DNA from: Variovorax sp.
GTDB lineage: Bacteria > Pseudomonadota > Gammaproteobacteria > Burkholderiales > Burkholderiaceae_C
Length of the DNA: 64,000 nt
Direction of reading: 5' to 3'
Assembly: GCA_004210915.1 (NCBI GenBank)
Contig: SEGS01000015.1
Span: 1 to 64,000 of the forward strand
The notes below the pieces were generated by a model. That model searched no databases. It saw only the letters and a program-made list of their open reading frames with translations, and was not told where the DNA came from. Every line of letters starts with the position of its first letter. Positions within the stretch are counted from its first letter, which is position 1. This document shows, piece after piece, positions 53,024 to 63,487 of this stretch. The position numbers were made by a program, and so were the translations under genes.

Positions 53024-54991
53024 TTGAACGGTATCTTTAAAGCAGCGCTGTTGTCGGCGGCGGCTGTCGCGCTTGCAGGTTGCGGTGGTGGAGACGGAGG
53101 AGGCGGAGGTGGCGGTGGTTTTCCCGGCTTCGCTGTTGCGCCGGTGGCAACGCCTCAAACTCCAACGACTGGAGCCACTGCCGAACCCCCCGTGGCACTC
53201 AATCCCGCCGATCCGGTGATTCCGGGGAACGTGGTCGACAGCGGCGGCAAGTTTGATCCGGTGGCCTATCGCGCCACAGCCGCGGCGATGAGCGGCCAGG
53301 AGGGCATTGCGTACCGCTACGGACCGTCCGCCATCGACTATGGCAATGTCAAGCTGGAGTTGCCCACGTGGGGCCAGCGGGAGGACCACGAATTCGTTTC
53401 CGATCGGAACGGCGGACAACGGCGTTGCATCCCCGGCAATTGCGGCACCTGGCAGGTCGGCAACTTGAGCAGCACGGAGGGAGGCTACTCGTCAAACATC
53501 GGCCACGTCGCCTTCGTGGCAGATGCGCCGGCGCAACGCGTGGGCGTGAGTGATCTGGCGATTTCCTCGGTCACCAACAACGTGTTCTCGCAGAAGCCGG
53601 AACTGTCGTGGACCAACTATGAACAGGGGCTGGACGAAATCAACGCGCTGACCTACGGCCCCGGCGCCAGAAAGCCGGTGGCTCTGGGGCGCTGCTACGG
53701 CCGTCCTCTCTGGTGCATGAACTCCATCATGGTGTTCCAGGATGGGCTTATCGGTTCGGCACAAAGCAATACCGCTCAGAACAAGTCGACTGCGCAGCTG
53801 GCCCCCGGCAAGGTGCCCACCGCCATCGCTGTGAGCAACAGCAACGAATTCGCCTTCATCACCGTGTGGGATACCGTCAACCTGCGCGGCGAGATCGCGG
53901 TGGTGGCATTGGCGGGCCTGTGCGATCGATGCACGCCCGGTGAGCCGGGCAAGTGGTACGACTACTGGCAAGAGTGGAACGGGGTGTACCCCGGGCTGCC
54001 AAACCTGGGCAACATCGCGTTCATGAAGGTCCTGGGCTATGTGCCGCTGCCGGACGACATGAAGGCGCCCACCGAAATCTCGGTGACCACTGGCGTGGAA
54101 TGGCTTGACTATTTGTCGAATGTGCCGGGGCAGGAAACGCCTTACAGCCTCTCGCCGCTCAGCGATGCGGGCAAGCGAAGCAGGTTCAAGTCCCGCGGTG
54201 CTTATGCCAAAGCCGGCGTCGCGGTGGTGGTGTCCAAGTCCGAGCAAAAGGTGGCTTTCGTCGATCTGAAGCCGCTGTTCCAGTACTACCAGAGCCAGTA
54301 TCTGGAGGACGCGAACTTTCGTGAAACGACCAATCTGGGCATGGCAGACAGCCAGTGGCCACGCACCTTTGCCGCCGCGTCCCAGCAGGTACCCACGGTG
54401 ATCAAGACGATGAGCCTGCCGAGCCGGCCGACCGCAGTGAAGACTTACCTGTGGGGCGCCAACAAACGTGCCTGGGTGGCGACGCAGGACGGCAAGCTGC
54501 GTATCTTCAACCTCGGCGATTTTCCGACGGCCGGCACGGGCTCGGCTGCCAGCATCACCGAAGGTGGCAGCATCGAGGTGGGGCTCAATCCGACCGGCAT
54601 CGCCTACGCCAAGGCAAAGGCAGGCACTGCGATCTACCCGGACTACACCAAGGAATTGATCGTCACGTCGCGCGGCATGCGTCAGGTGAGCTGGGTGCGT
54701 TTTGGCAGCGACGGCAACAGCGGCAGTGTCGTGCGCAAGCTCAACGACACCCGTCTCATCGACCCGATCGCGGCAGAAGACACCGACAACCATTCCACCG
54801 AGTCGTATGTGCTGTCGGTGGCTGACTATGGCGGCAAGGCCTTGCGCAACTACCGCTACGGCCCGGTGATCATGCACAACTACCGCGGTGAGCGTTACGA
54901 GACGCTGGGGGGGCCGTCCGGTTTCGAATACGGCGGCGCCTTCAACCTCCCGGGTCAAGCCTTCCAGATCACGGGAGCAAACATCCCGTGA
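53024..54991 (+). CDS. Predicted outer-membrane or periplasmic lipoprotein, beta-propeller-like
   Basis: A 655-residue protein with a signal peptide ending in a lipobox (ALAGC, Cys20) and a Gly-rich linker (GGGDGGGGGGGGFPG). The rest looks like a beta-propeller or repeat protein with many short beta strands and cysteine pairs (RRCIPGNC, RCYGRPLWC, LCDRC). Start: GAGGG at 53011-53015 fits a TTG at 53024; a GTG at 53015 is in frame but overlaps it. It lies between pepP and murU on the opposite strand. Function unknown; it resembles Variovorax-type conserved lipoproteins. Confidence 0.72.
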   Translation: MNGIFKAALLSAAAVALAGCGGGDGGGGGGGGFPGFAVAPVATPQTPTTGATAEPPVALNPADPVIPGNVVDSGGKFDPVAYRATAAAMSGQEGIAYRYGPSAIDYGNVKLELPTWGQREDHEFVSDRNGGQRRCIPGNCGTWQVGNLSSTEGGYSSNIGHVAFVADAPAQRVGVSDLAISSVTNNVFSQKPELSWTNYEQGLDEINALTYGPGARKPVALGRCYGRPLWCMNSIMVFQDGLIGSAQSNTAQNKSTAQLAPGKVPTAIAVSNSNEFAFITVWDTVNLRGEIAVVALAGLCDRCTPGEPGKWYDYWQEWNGVYPGLPNLGNIAFMKVLGYVPLPDDMKAPTEISVTTGVEWLDYLSNVPGQETPYSLSPLSDAGKRSRFKSRGAYAKAGVAVVVSKSEQKVAFVDLKPLFQYYQSQYLEDANFRETTNLGMADSQWPRTFAAASQQVPTVIKTMSLPSRPTAVKTYLWGANKRAWVATQDGKLRIFNLGDFPTAGTGSAASITEGGSIEVGLNPTGIAYAKAKAGTAIYPDYTKELIVTSRGMRQVSWVRFGSDGNSGSVVRKLNDTRLIDPIAAEDTDNHSTESYVLSVADYGGKALRNYRYGPVIMHNYRGERYETLGGPSGFEYGGAFNLPGQAFQITGANIP

Positions 54992-54997
54992 GCGGTG

Positions 54998-55729
54998 TCA
55001 GCTGGCTTCGCCCTTGTTGATCTGGGCGAGCCGTTCCGGCGTCCCGACGTCTGTCCATGGGCCTGTGTAGAGCGTTGCGCTCACCAGGCCCTTTTGCATG
55101 GCAGCCCGCAGGATGGGTGCCAGCGCCGCTTTTTCGCCGAGCGGATTGCCGCTCGCGATGTCGCAGTAAGGCAGTGTGAAGAGTGCAGCGCGGTAGAGGG
55201 CGATGGCCGAGAAGGTGTAGCGCGCGTCGGCTTCGGCGACGGCCTGTCCGTCGTTGCCGAGGCCGAAGTCACCTCGCAGGTTGTGCGCAGGATTTGGCAC
55301 CAGCCACAGGTGCGCGAGCGCGTCGCTCGCCGCGAAGCGCGCCACGGCTGCCGCCGAGAACGCGAACGCCGGCGCGAACACATCGCCTGCCACACCCCAG
55401 AAAATATCGCCCAGCATCGGCAGCGCGCGCACGATGCCGCCGGCTGTTTCGAGCGCGCCGCCGAAGTCGAGCCCCTCATGGGAATAGGCGATGGTCGTGT
55501 CAGCGTGCGCCGCGAACGCGTGTTTGGCCCCGAAGCGGTCGGAAATCTGCGCGCCCAGCCACGCCGTGTTGACGACGACGTTCGTGAAGCCGCCCGCCGC
55601 CAATGCCTCCAGGTGCCACTGCATCAGCGGCTTGCCGCGCACCTCGAGCAGCGGTTTCGGGGTGACGTCGGTCAGCGGACGCATGCGCTCGCCGCGGCCT
55701 GCCGCCAGAACCATGGCCGTGGCGCTCAC
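54998..55729 (-). CDS. murU: N-acetylmuramate alpha-1-phosphate uridylyltransferase MurU
   Basis: A 243-residue nucleotidyltransferase with the N-terminal signature MVLAAGRGERMRPLTDVTPKPLL. MurU converts MurNAc-1-phosphate to UDP-MurNAc in the cell-wall recycling route that bypasses de novo synthesis, using the product of AmgK (25673-26779). In Pseudomonas amgK and murU are adjacent; here they lie 28 kb apart. Its end is 6 bp past the stop of the convergent lipoprotein gene. The neighbour upstream on the same strand is speD. Confidence 0.87.
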   Translation of the reverse strand: MSATAMVLAAGRGERMRPLTDVTPKPLLEVRGKPLMQWHLEALAAGGFTNVVVNTAWLGAQISDRFGAKHAFAAHADTTIAYSHEGLDFGGALETAGGIVRALPMLGDIFWGVAGDVFAPAFAFSAAAVARFAASDALAHLWLVPNPAHNLRGDFGLGNDGQAVAEADARYTFSAIALYRAALFTLPYCDIASGNPLGEKAALAPILRAAMQKGLVSATLYTGPWTDVGTPERLAQINKGEAS

Positions 55730-55784
55730 TGGGGTCCCTTGCCCTGGGCTGCGGAGCGGGCGCCTTCGCGCGGCCGGGCGGCGC

Positions 55785-56174
55785 TCATGCGCTCACGGCC
55801 GCCATCGCCCCGCGCGTCAACGCATGCCGCTCGGTGTGGGCGGGCTCGAACAGTGCGATCAGGGCGTCCATCAAGGCGCGCGCCTTCGTTGAATGGTCGC
55901 CCCCGAAATTGCAGACATACACATCGAGCGTGACCGCGCGCTGCTCCGGCCAGGTGTGGATGCACAGATGCGACTCGGCCAGCAGCACCGTCGCCGTCAC
56001 GCCGCCGGGGCCGTGCGATGTGGCGGGAAAGGTGTGAAAGAGACGGCCCACCGCCTGGAGGCCGGCGGCCGCCACCGCGTTGTGGCAGGCCGCCCCGAGG
56101 GCTTCGGCATCGAGCAGCCAGTGCGAGGCGCACTGGCAGTCGTGAAGGTCGGCGGTGAGGTGCAAGCCGTGCAT
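55785..56174 (-). CDS. speD: S-adenosylmethionine decarboxylase proenzyme (SpeD, class 1b)
   Basis: A 129-residue pyruvoyl-dependent enzyme that makes decarboxylated SAM, the aminopropyl donor for spermidine synthesis. The self-cleavage site AESHLCIHTWPE puts the pyruvoyl-forming Ser at 68, with His73 and Cys88 also in family positions. It is on the same strand as murU, 55 bp upstream. No other speE is seen in the window except the membrane-fused synthase at 38410-39930, so the two may form one pathway although separated. Confidence 0.9.
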   Translation of the reverse strand: MHGLHLTADLHDCQCASHWLLDAEALGAACHNAVAAAGLQAVGRLFHTFPATSHGPGGVTATVLLAESHLCIHTWPEQRAVTLDVYVCNFGGDHSTKARALMDALIALFEPAHTERHALTRGAMAAVSA

Positions 56175-56245
56175 GGCCTGACTCTAGCAGCGGCGCCGAC
56201 GCGGCAGATGCGACCTGACGCGAGCCGCGTCGCGGGGGTGCGCTG

Positions 56246-57814
56246 CTAGAGCCCGATGAACGTGCGTATCCCTGTGGTGCCGGCGGGCTCGACCTCGTAC
56301 TCCCATGTTCCGCTCGGTCCCCGCCCGACGAACTCGAATCGACCGGTAAAGACCAACGGCCCGGCCGGGCTGCCGGCGCCTGTCATCGTGACGTAACCGC
56401 CGGCAGCCACCTGTCCGGAAGTCAGCGCAAGCGGGTAGGTATCGGCATCCGAATCGATGAATCCCGCCCCGGTACCGGTGATCTGGCCGGCGCTGGAGAC
56501 GGTCAGGTCGAGGGAGCCCTGGTGGACCTCGATGGTCGTCTGAAACTCCATGCTGTAGGCGCCCGCAAAGCTGGAGGCCGATCCATTCGGATCCACCGGG
56601 ACCGGTGGTTCCGGTGGCTGTGGCGGTACCGGCCCTGCTGTCCCCGTCACCGTCACACATGGGAGGCTCACACTGTCACCGTTCGCGAGGGCAGGCACCG
56701 GGACCGACACCGCCGCAGCGCCAGAGGCATCTGTGAAGGTCAGCGTCAGTGCCTGACCGACCGGCGCTCGCGCCAGATCAAAGTTGCCGCTGTGGAGTGG
56801 ATGGAAGAAGAGGTTCCGCGCGAATCCCGGGCCTCTCAAACTAGCTGCGATGCCGTAGCGCGCAGCTTCGCCGCCCGCGAAGTTCACGCAGACCGTGATG
56901 TTGGCGCTGCTGTAGCCGGCACCATAAGGCACATCGAGGTTCCATTGCGTGAAGTGGCTTACGCTGCCGCTGTAGCTGCCGTCGCGCGCGTCGCGGGTGG
57001 CATCGCCTTCGCGCACCCAGGTCATCTTCGCTTCGTCGTAATACCAGAGCGGGATCGTCGCCGCCGTGCTGATGCTGTCGACACCCGGGTACACGAGCTT
57101 GGCGGGCTGGCTCAGTTGCAGGGGGCTGCCGTCAGCGGCGAAGAGCTTCGCTTCGATCACGCCCAGCGATTGCAGCGTGACCTCGTTGCCGCCATCCAGG
57201 CCGGCGTACGGCTGCGGAAAGGCGTCGTTGCCGGCGGCCGTGGTCGGGTTGTTGTAGCTGGCGGAAATCGTCACGACGCCGGTGTACGGGTTGCCCGCAG
57301 CGTCCTTGATCGCGTTGGCCGGGATGTCGATGACCGCGCCATTCACGATCACGATCTTGCCGTTGGCGGCCGGGAAGGTCGTACGCACACCTTCGGGATA
57401 GGCCGTGATGTTCTGCGGCGTGGTCACGCCGGCGATGAGGCCCACCTGCTTGGCCATGGTCTGGTAGCCGCTTCTGGCGGCCAGCAACACCGTGGAGGCG
57501 GCGGGGCTCGCGAGGTTCAGGCTGTAGCTGCCATCGGCGCCGGTGGTGGTGCTCTGGCCGCCGGCCGACACGATGAAGCCTTCGACCGGGGCGCCAGCGG
57601 CGTTGCTGACCTTGCCGCTCACGACGGCGCTGGTCGATGCTGGCGGGGTTGTTGGCGTATCAGGTGTAGTGGGCGTTGTCGGATTTCCGGTGCCGCCGCC
57701 GGCGCCCGGGAAGATGGGGAACCCGACGCCACCTCCGCCATCACCACCGCCGCCGCAGCCGGCCAACAAACTGACCAACACAGCGCACAAAGACGCACGA
57801 ATGCTGTTTCGCAT
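56246..57814 (-). CDS. Lipoprotein with carboxypeptidase-regulatory-like domain
   Basis: A 522-residue predicted lipoprotein. A signal peptide with lipobox LLAGC (Cys20) leads into a Gly-rich linker and a Thr/Pro spacer. A carboxypeptidase-regulatory-like beta-sandwich follows (about 65-140, VSGKVSNAAGAPVEGFIV). A FAM171/ZU5-like domain comes next (NGAVIDIPANAIKDAAGNP) and then several further beta-rich segments to the end. It is probably at the cell surface or in the outer membrane. The function is unknown; linker and lipobox resemble the lipoprotein at 53024-54991. Confidence 0.78.
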   Translation of the reverse strand: MRNSIRASLCAVLVSLLAGCGGGGDGGGGVGFPIFPGAGGGTGNPTTPTTPDTPTTPPASTSAVVSGKVSNAAGAPVEGFIVSAGGQSTTTGADGSYSLNLASPAASTVLLAARSGYQTMAKQVGLIAGVTTPQNITAYPEGVRTTFPAANGKIVIVNGAVIDIPANAIKDAAGNPYTGVVTISASYNNPTTAAGNDAFPQPYAGLDGGNEVTLQSLGVIEAKLFAADGSPLQLSQPAKLVYPGVDSISTAATIPLWYYDEAKMTWVREGDATRDARDGSYSGSVSHFTQWNLDVPYGAGYSSANITVCVNFAGGEAARYGIAASLRGPGFARNLFFHPLHSGNFDLARAPVGQALTLTFTDASGAAAVSVPVPALANGDSVSLPCVTVTGTAGPVPPQPPEPPVPVDPNGSASSFAGAYSMEFQTTIEVHQGSLDLTVSSAGQITGTGAGFIDSDADTYPLALTSGQVAAGGYVTMTGAGSPAGPLVFTGRFEFVGRGPSGTWEYEVEPAGTTGIRTFIGL

Positions 57815-57930
57815 TTGAGTTACTCCCTGAAAATCTTGTGTCGGGATGATATGGCTTGCGACCAGGCTTATCTACCGTGCGCCGTTAAAATCGTGGGCTT
57901 CCCGCAACCCTCTCCCCCGAAAGCCCCTCA

Positions 57931-60039
57931 ATGGCCAACCAAGCCCTGATGGCCAACGCAATCCGTGCGTTGGCAATGGACGCCGTCCAGCAAGCCAACT
58001 CCGGTCACCCGGGCGCTCCGATGGGCATGGCCGACATGGCGGTGGCGCTCTGGGGCGAGCACCTGCGCTACAACCCGGCCAATCCGCACTGGGTCGACCG
58101 CGACCGCTTCGTGCTGTCCAACGGCCACGCCTCGATGCTGCTGTACGCGGTGCTGCACCTGACGGGTTACGACTTGCCCATCGACGAGCTGAAGAACTTC
58201 CGCAAGTTGCACAGCAAGACCGCCGGCCATCCGGAAGTCGACATCACGCCCGGCGTGGAAACCACCACCGGCCCGCTGGGTCAGGGCATCACCAACGCGG
58301 TCGGTTTCGCGCTGGCCGAAAAACTGCTCGCGGCCGAGTTCAACCGCAAGGGCCACGAGATCGTCGACCACCACACCTACGCTTTCCTGGGCGACGGTTG
58401 CCTGATGGAAGGCATCAGCCACGAAGCTTGCGCGCTGGCCGGCGCCTGGAAGCTGAACAAGCTGATCGCGCTGTACGACGACAACGGCATTTCCATCGAC
58501 GGTCAGGTGAAGCCCTGGTTCATCGACCACACGGCCGAGCGCTTCAAGGCCTACGAGTGGGACGTGATCGGCCCCATCGACGGCAATGACGCGAAGGAAG
58601 TGTCGAAAGCCATCGCGACCGCGAAGAAATCCGGCGACAAGCCGACGCTGATCATTTGCAAGACCGTGATCGGCAAGGGCAGCCCGAACCGTGCCGGCAC
58701 CGCCAAGGCGCATGGCGAGGCGCTGGGCCCCGACGAAATCAAGCTGACGCGCGAAGCGCTCGGCTGGACCGAAGCGCCGTTCGTGGTGCCGCAGCCGGTC
58801 TACGACGACTGGAACCACGGCGCTGCAGGCGCCAAGGTGGAAGCCGAGTGGAGCGACCGCTTCGCCGCCTACAAAACGGCCTACCCCGCGCTCGCCGCCG
58901 AGTTCACGCGCCGCATGAAGGGCGAGCTGCCCGCCAACTTCCACCAGACCGCGTTCGACACCATCGTCGCCGCGCACAGCAAGGGCGAAACCGTCGCCAG
59001 CCGCAAGGCCAGCCAGCTCGCGCTCGAATCCTTCACTGCGGCCCTGCCCGAAATGCTGGGCGGCAGCGCCGACCTGACCGGCTCGAACCTCACCAACACC
59101 AAGAGCACGCCCGCCCTGCGCTTCGATGCGAAGACCGGCGCCGTGGTGCTCGGCGTACCGTCGGAACAACCCAAGCAAGGCGCCGAAGACGAAGCCAAGC
59201 CCAGCAGCACCGCGGCCGGCACCGAGCCGCCGCACGTCATCGGCCGCCACATCAACTACGGCGTGCGCGAATTCGGCATGGCGGCCATCATGAACGGCAT
59301 TGCGCTGCACGGCGGCTTCATCCCTTACGGCGGCACGTTCCTGACTTTCAGCGACTACAGCCGCAATGCCATCCGCATGGCCGCGCTCATGAAGCGCCGC
59401 GTGGTGCACGTGTTCACGCACGACTCCATCGGCTTGGGCGAAGACGGCCCGACGCACCAGTCGATCGAACACGCCGCTTCGCTGCGCCTGATCCCGAACC
59501 TCGACGTCTGGCGTCCGGGCGATACGGCCGAGACCGCCGTGGCTTGGGCCGTCGCGCTGCAGAACGCCACGCGCCCGACCGCGCTGCTGCTGAGCCGCCA
59601 GAACATCGCGTATGCGCCCAAGGGCGACCTGAGCGACATCAGCAAGGGCGCCTATGTGCTGGCCGAGCCCGAAGTCGTCGGCCTCAAGTCCAAGAAGACC
59701 GCGGCCGTGATCATCGCCACCGGGTCCGAAGTGCCGCTCGCGCTGGCTGCGCAGAAGCTGCTCGCCGCGAAGAAGATCGCCGTGCGCGTGGTGTCGATGC
59801 CTTCGACCACCACCTTCGACCGCCAGGACGTGGCGTACAAGAAGGCCGTGCTGCCGAAGAAGCTGCCGCGCATCGCCGTCGAAATGGGCTGCACAGGCGG
59901 CTGGTGGAAGTACGGCGTGTCGGCCGTGGTCGGCATCGACACGTACGGCGAATCGGCGCCGGCCCCCGAACTGTTCAAGCATTTCGGCTTCACGCCCGAG
60001 AACGTCGCGGCGACCGTCGAAGCGGTGCTCAAGGACTGA
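57931..60039 (+). CDS. tkt: Transketolase
   Basis: A 702-residue thiamine-diphosphate enzyme of the pentose phosphate pathway and, in autotrophs, the Calvin cycle. Signature segments are [17 protein letters not shown] near the N terminus and the TPP motif [13 protein letters not shown], followed by pyrimidine-binding and C-terminal transketolase domains. An extra segment (residues about 409-433, [20 protein letters not shown] region) makes it longer than the usual 660-670. A gap gene follows 51 bp later, probably in one operon. Confidence 0.95.
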   Translation: MANQALMANAIRALAMDAVQQANSGHPGAPMGMADMAVALWGEHLRYNPANPHWVDRDRFVLSNGHASMLLYAVLHLTGYDLPIDELKNFRKLHSKTAGHPEVDITPGVETTTGPLGQGITNAVGFALAEKLLAAEFNRKGHEIVDHHTYAFLGDGCLMEGISHEACALAGAWKLNKLIALYDDNGISIDGQVKPWFIDHTAERFKAYEWDVIGPIDGNDAKEVSKAIATAKKSGDKPTLIICKTVIGKGSPNRAGTAKAHGEALGPDEIKLTREALGWTEAPFVVPQPVYDDWNHGAAGAKVEAEWSDRFAAYKTAYPALAAEFTRRMKGELPANFHQTAFDTIVAAHSKGETVASRKASQLALESFTAALPEMLGGSADLTGSNLTNTKSTPALRFDAKTGAVVLGVPSEQPKQGAEDEAKPSSTAAGTEPPHVIGRHINYGVREFGMAAIMNGIALHGGFIPYGGTFLTFSDYSRNAIRMAALMKRRVVHVFTHDSIGLGEDGPTHQSIEHAASLRLIPNLDVWRPGDTAETAVAWAVALQNATRPTALLLSRQNIAYAPKGDLSDISKGAYVLAEPEVVGLKSKKTAAVIIATGSEVPLALAAQKLLAAKKIAVRVVSMPSTTTFDRQDVAYKKAVLPKKLPRIAVEMGCTGGWWKYGVSAVVGIDTYGESAPAPELFKHFGFTPENVAATVEAVLKD

Positions 60040-61092
<1,053 letters not shown>

Positions 61093-61111
61093 GCCTTCGA
61101 ACCAACCAACG

Positions 61112-61138
61112 AAAAACGCGCCCGAGGGCGCGTTTTTT
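61112..61138 (+). terminator. Terminator after gap
   Basis: The stem CGCGCCC/GGGCGCG with a 3-base loop is followed by TTTTTT (to 61138) and preceded by a run of five A. This is a standard bidirectional-looking Rho-independent terminator closing tkt-gap. It also faces the ABM monooxygenase gene, which ends at 61155 on the reverse strand. Confidence 0.9.
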
Positions 61139-61154
61139 CATGCGCGCAGCAGCT

Positions 61155-61463
61155 TCAGACGGCTTCGAGGACGTGGATCATGCGGCCCGCGACCAGCTCC
61201 TTCGTCTTCGCGCCGAAGGCCGCCATGTGTGGCGCTGCGCCGTGCGCCTTGAACGCGGCCATGTCTTCCCATTTCTCGAGCACGACGAAGGTATCGTCGC
61301 CGAAGCTTCCTTTGGACTGTGGCAAGCCGGCCGCGTCGATGGTGGCGAAATACTCGATGCAGCCCTGCTCGGCCAGCACATGGGCGCGGTTGGCTGCAAA
61401 GGCTTCGAGCAGTGCGGCGCGCTGGCCGGGTTTCGCTGTGAGGACGGCGACGACGTGGATCAT
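61155..61463 (-). CDS. Antibiotic biosynthesis monooxygenase (ABM) family protein
   Basis: A 102-residue dimeric alpha/beta-barrel protein of the ABM/YgiN family. It has the N-terminal VVAVLTAKPGQRAALLEAF, the GCIEYFATIDA segment and the C-terminal AFKAHGAAPHMAAF helix. Members act as quinol or small-molecule monooxygenases without a bound cofactor; the substrate here is unknown. It lies 32 bp downstream of the GAF gene on the same strand and may be co-transcribed. Confidence 0.88.
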   Translation of the reverse strand: MIHVVAVLTAKPGQRAALLEAFAANRAHVLAEQGCIEYFATIDAAGLPQSKGSFGDDTFVVLEKWEDMAAFKAHGAAPHMAAFGAKTKELVAGRMIHVLEAV

Positions 61464-61495
61464 GAGAAGGTCTCCGGTTGAATGGGCCTGCGAAT

Positions 61496-62029
61496 TTAAG
61501 AGCTCGGCCCCGCCGGGGCTGTCGCAGACTGGACCTCGCGCGACTCGAGCAGCGCGATCACTTGCTGCGCCATGAACTGCAACTGCTCCAGCTGTTCGGG
61601 CGTCACGTCGCGCGGCGTGCGGTCGATCACGCAGATCGTGCCGAGTGCGTTTCCGCTGCGGGTCACCAGCGGCGCGCCGGCATAGAAGCGGATGTTGGGG
61701 TCGCCGGTGACGAGGGGGTTGGCGACGAATCGCGGGTCCTCCAGGGCATCGCGCACCACGAAGGGCACATCAGGCGTCTGGATCGCATGGGTGCAGAAGG
61801 ACACTTCGCGCGGCGTCTCGGTGGCTTGCAAGCCGACCCGGGACTTGAACCACTGGCGTTTGTCGTCGAGCAGCGTGATCAGCGCAATCGGTGTTCCGCA
61901 CAGGCTGGCGGCCATGCGCGTGATGTCGTCGAAGGCCTGCTCCTCCGAGGAATCGAGGATCGCGAGCCGTTTCAATTCGGCAAGGCGATCGGCTTCGGTG
62001 GCGGGCTGGCGTGCAGGGGGTGTGCGCAT
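61496..62029 (-). CDS. GAF-domain protein
   Basis: A 177-residue cytoplasmic protein consisting of one GAF domain (about 25-165, with REVSFCTHAIQTPDVPFVV and the IRFYAGAPLVTRSGNALGT segment). It is of the phytochrome-like GAF subtype that stands alone or precedes histidine kinase or GGDEF domains. No output domain is attached, so it may sense a small molecule or redox state for a partner protein. Two short Pro/Ala tails flank the domain. Confidence 0.85.
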   Translation of the reverse strand: MRTPPARQPATEADRLAELKRLAILDSSEEQAFDDITRMAASLCGTPIALITLLDDKRQWFKSRVGLQATETPREVSFCTHAIQTPDVPFVVRDALEDPRFVANPLVTGDPNIRFYAGAPLVTRSGNALGTICVIDRTPRDVTPEQLEQLQFMAQQVIALLESREVQSATAPAGPSS

Positions 62030-62144
62030 GAGAGCTTGATGGAGGGGGCGGGGAGGAGTGCGATGCTAAGGCTTTCGGCGCCGGCCGGGGCGTTGACGGC
62101 CGCCGCCTTTGAAGCGGCGGCCCCACGGGCCCGTCAGCCGCGCC

Positions 62145-63224
62145 TCAGGCCCCGGCAGGCCGTTCTTCGCGCGCGTCCGGGTGGCGCGCGAAGCGTGCGG
62201 GGTCGCGCCCATGCACCGGCGCTTCGTCTTTCCACGGCCAGCCGCCGAATTGTGTGCGCCGGTAGTCCTGCATGGCCTGCGCGATCTCGGCCTGCGTGTT
62301 CATGACGAACGGGCCGTACTGCGCCACGGGCTCGCCGATGGGACGGCCTTGCAGCACCAGGAACTCGGCCACCTCGCCGGAGGCATCCGGGCCATTGACG
62401 AGTTCGACGGCCGCATTGGCGCGCAGCTCGATCGCGGCATGCGCGTTCACGGGCTGGCCGTCGACCGTCACCGCACCGCCCTTGAAGAAGTACAGCGTGC
62501 GGCGCGTGCCTTGGCCCGTGGCGGCGGGCAAGGTCCAGCGCGCGCCCGGCGCCATCTTCAGCGTCCAGATCGCCAGGTCGGCATCGGGCTGCGCCGCCCA
62601 GGAGTCGGGCGGTGGCGGGAGCAGGGTGTCGACCGGGCCGATGCGCCCGGCGACGCTCGCGACCTCCGTCGTCCGGCCTTCGGCATCGGTCGCGGTGAAG
62701 CGCGGCACGTCTTCCGACCAGAACATGGTGAACTGGGGGTCCACCATCTTGTTGCGCGCCGGCAGGTTCAGCCAGATCTGGAACAGTTCGAGCGGATTGG
62801 GCTGGGTCGCATCGAGCAGCGGGAACATTTCGGCATGCACGATGCCCTTGCCGGCCGTCAGCCACTGCACATCGCCGCCGCCGAAGCGCGCGGTGGCGCC
62901 CAGCGAGTCGGAATGGTCGATCAGCCCCTTGCGCACGATCGTCACGGTCTCGAAGCCGCGGTGCGGATGGCCGGGAAACCCGGGCACGGTCTCGCCGTGG
63001 TACATGCTCCAGCCGTCCTTGCGGCTGAAATCCTGGCCGATGTCACGGCCGGCCAGCGGCGCGTCCGGTCCCATCTGGGGGTTGCCCGCGGGATAGGCGT
63101 CGTCGTGGTACGCGCAGAAAAGGAAGGGATCGATCGTGGCCCACGGGAACCCGAGCGGCCGGATGTTGACGATGGCGCGGGTTGCGGCGATGGCGGTGGT
63201 GGGGGTGGGGGTGTTCTCGGACAC
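62145..63224 (-). CDS. Pirin family protein
   Basis: A 359-residue bicupin of the pirin family. The N-terminal cupin carries the metal-binding FPGHPHRGFETVT and the HSDSLGA-WLTAGKGIVHAEM blocks. The C-terminal cupin follows (about 190-320) with RRTLYFFKGGAVTVDGQ. Bacterial pirins include quercetinases and regulators of other enzymes; which applies is unclear. The GTG at 63224 is chosen from AAGGAG 7 bases upstream; an ATG at 63254 adds ten residues. It is divergent from the YihY gene. Confidence 0.9.
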   Translation of the reverse strand: MSENTPTPTTAIAATRAIVNIRPLGFPWATIDPFLFCAYHDDAYPAGNPQMGPDAPLAGRDIGQDFSRKDGWSMYHGETVPGFPGHPHRGFETVTIVRKGLIDHSDSLGATARFGGGDVQWLTAGKGIVHAEMFPLLDATQPNPLELFQIWLNLPARNKMVDPQFTMFWSEDVPRFTATDAEGRTTEVASVAGRIGPVDTLLPPPPDSWAAQPDADLAIWTLKMAPGARWTLPAATGQGTRRTLYFFKGGAVTVDGQPVNAHAAIELRANAAVELVNGPDASGEVAEFLVLQGRPIGEPVAQYGPFVMNTQAEIAQAMQDYRRTQFGGWPWKDEAPVHGRDPARFARHPDAREERPAGA

Positions 63225-63487
63225 GGATGCTCCTTGGCACAAGGGATGGCGCACCGAACGTGCACCGGATGCCCTCTACATGGGGGCGAAGCCGCGGCGC
63301 GAAAGAGCGACGGGCAGGACAGTGTGGCGCAACCGCGGTGCGATTGCCGCTTCGCTGGCGGGCCGGTCGTGGCATTTGACCTACCCGGCTTTGCCGCTTT
63401 GACGCATGCGCGCACGGCCCCGGTTTCGGCACAGTGACGCTGTCACCCTCTTCCAAGCCACTCACGTCGCCAGCCGGCACCGCACCG

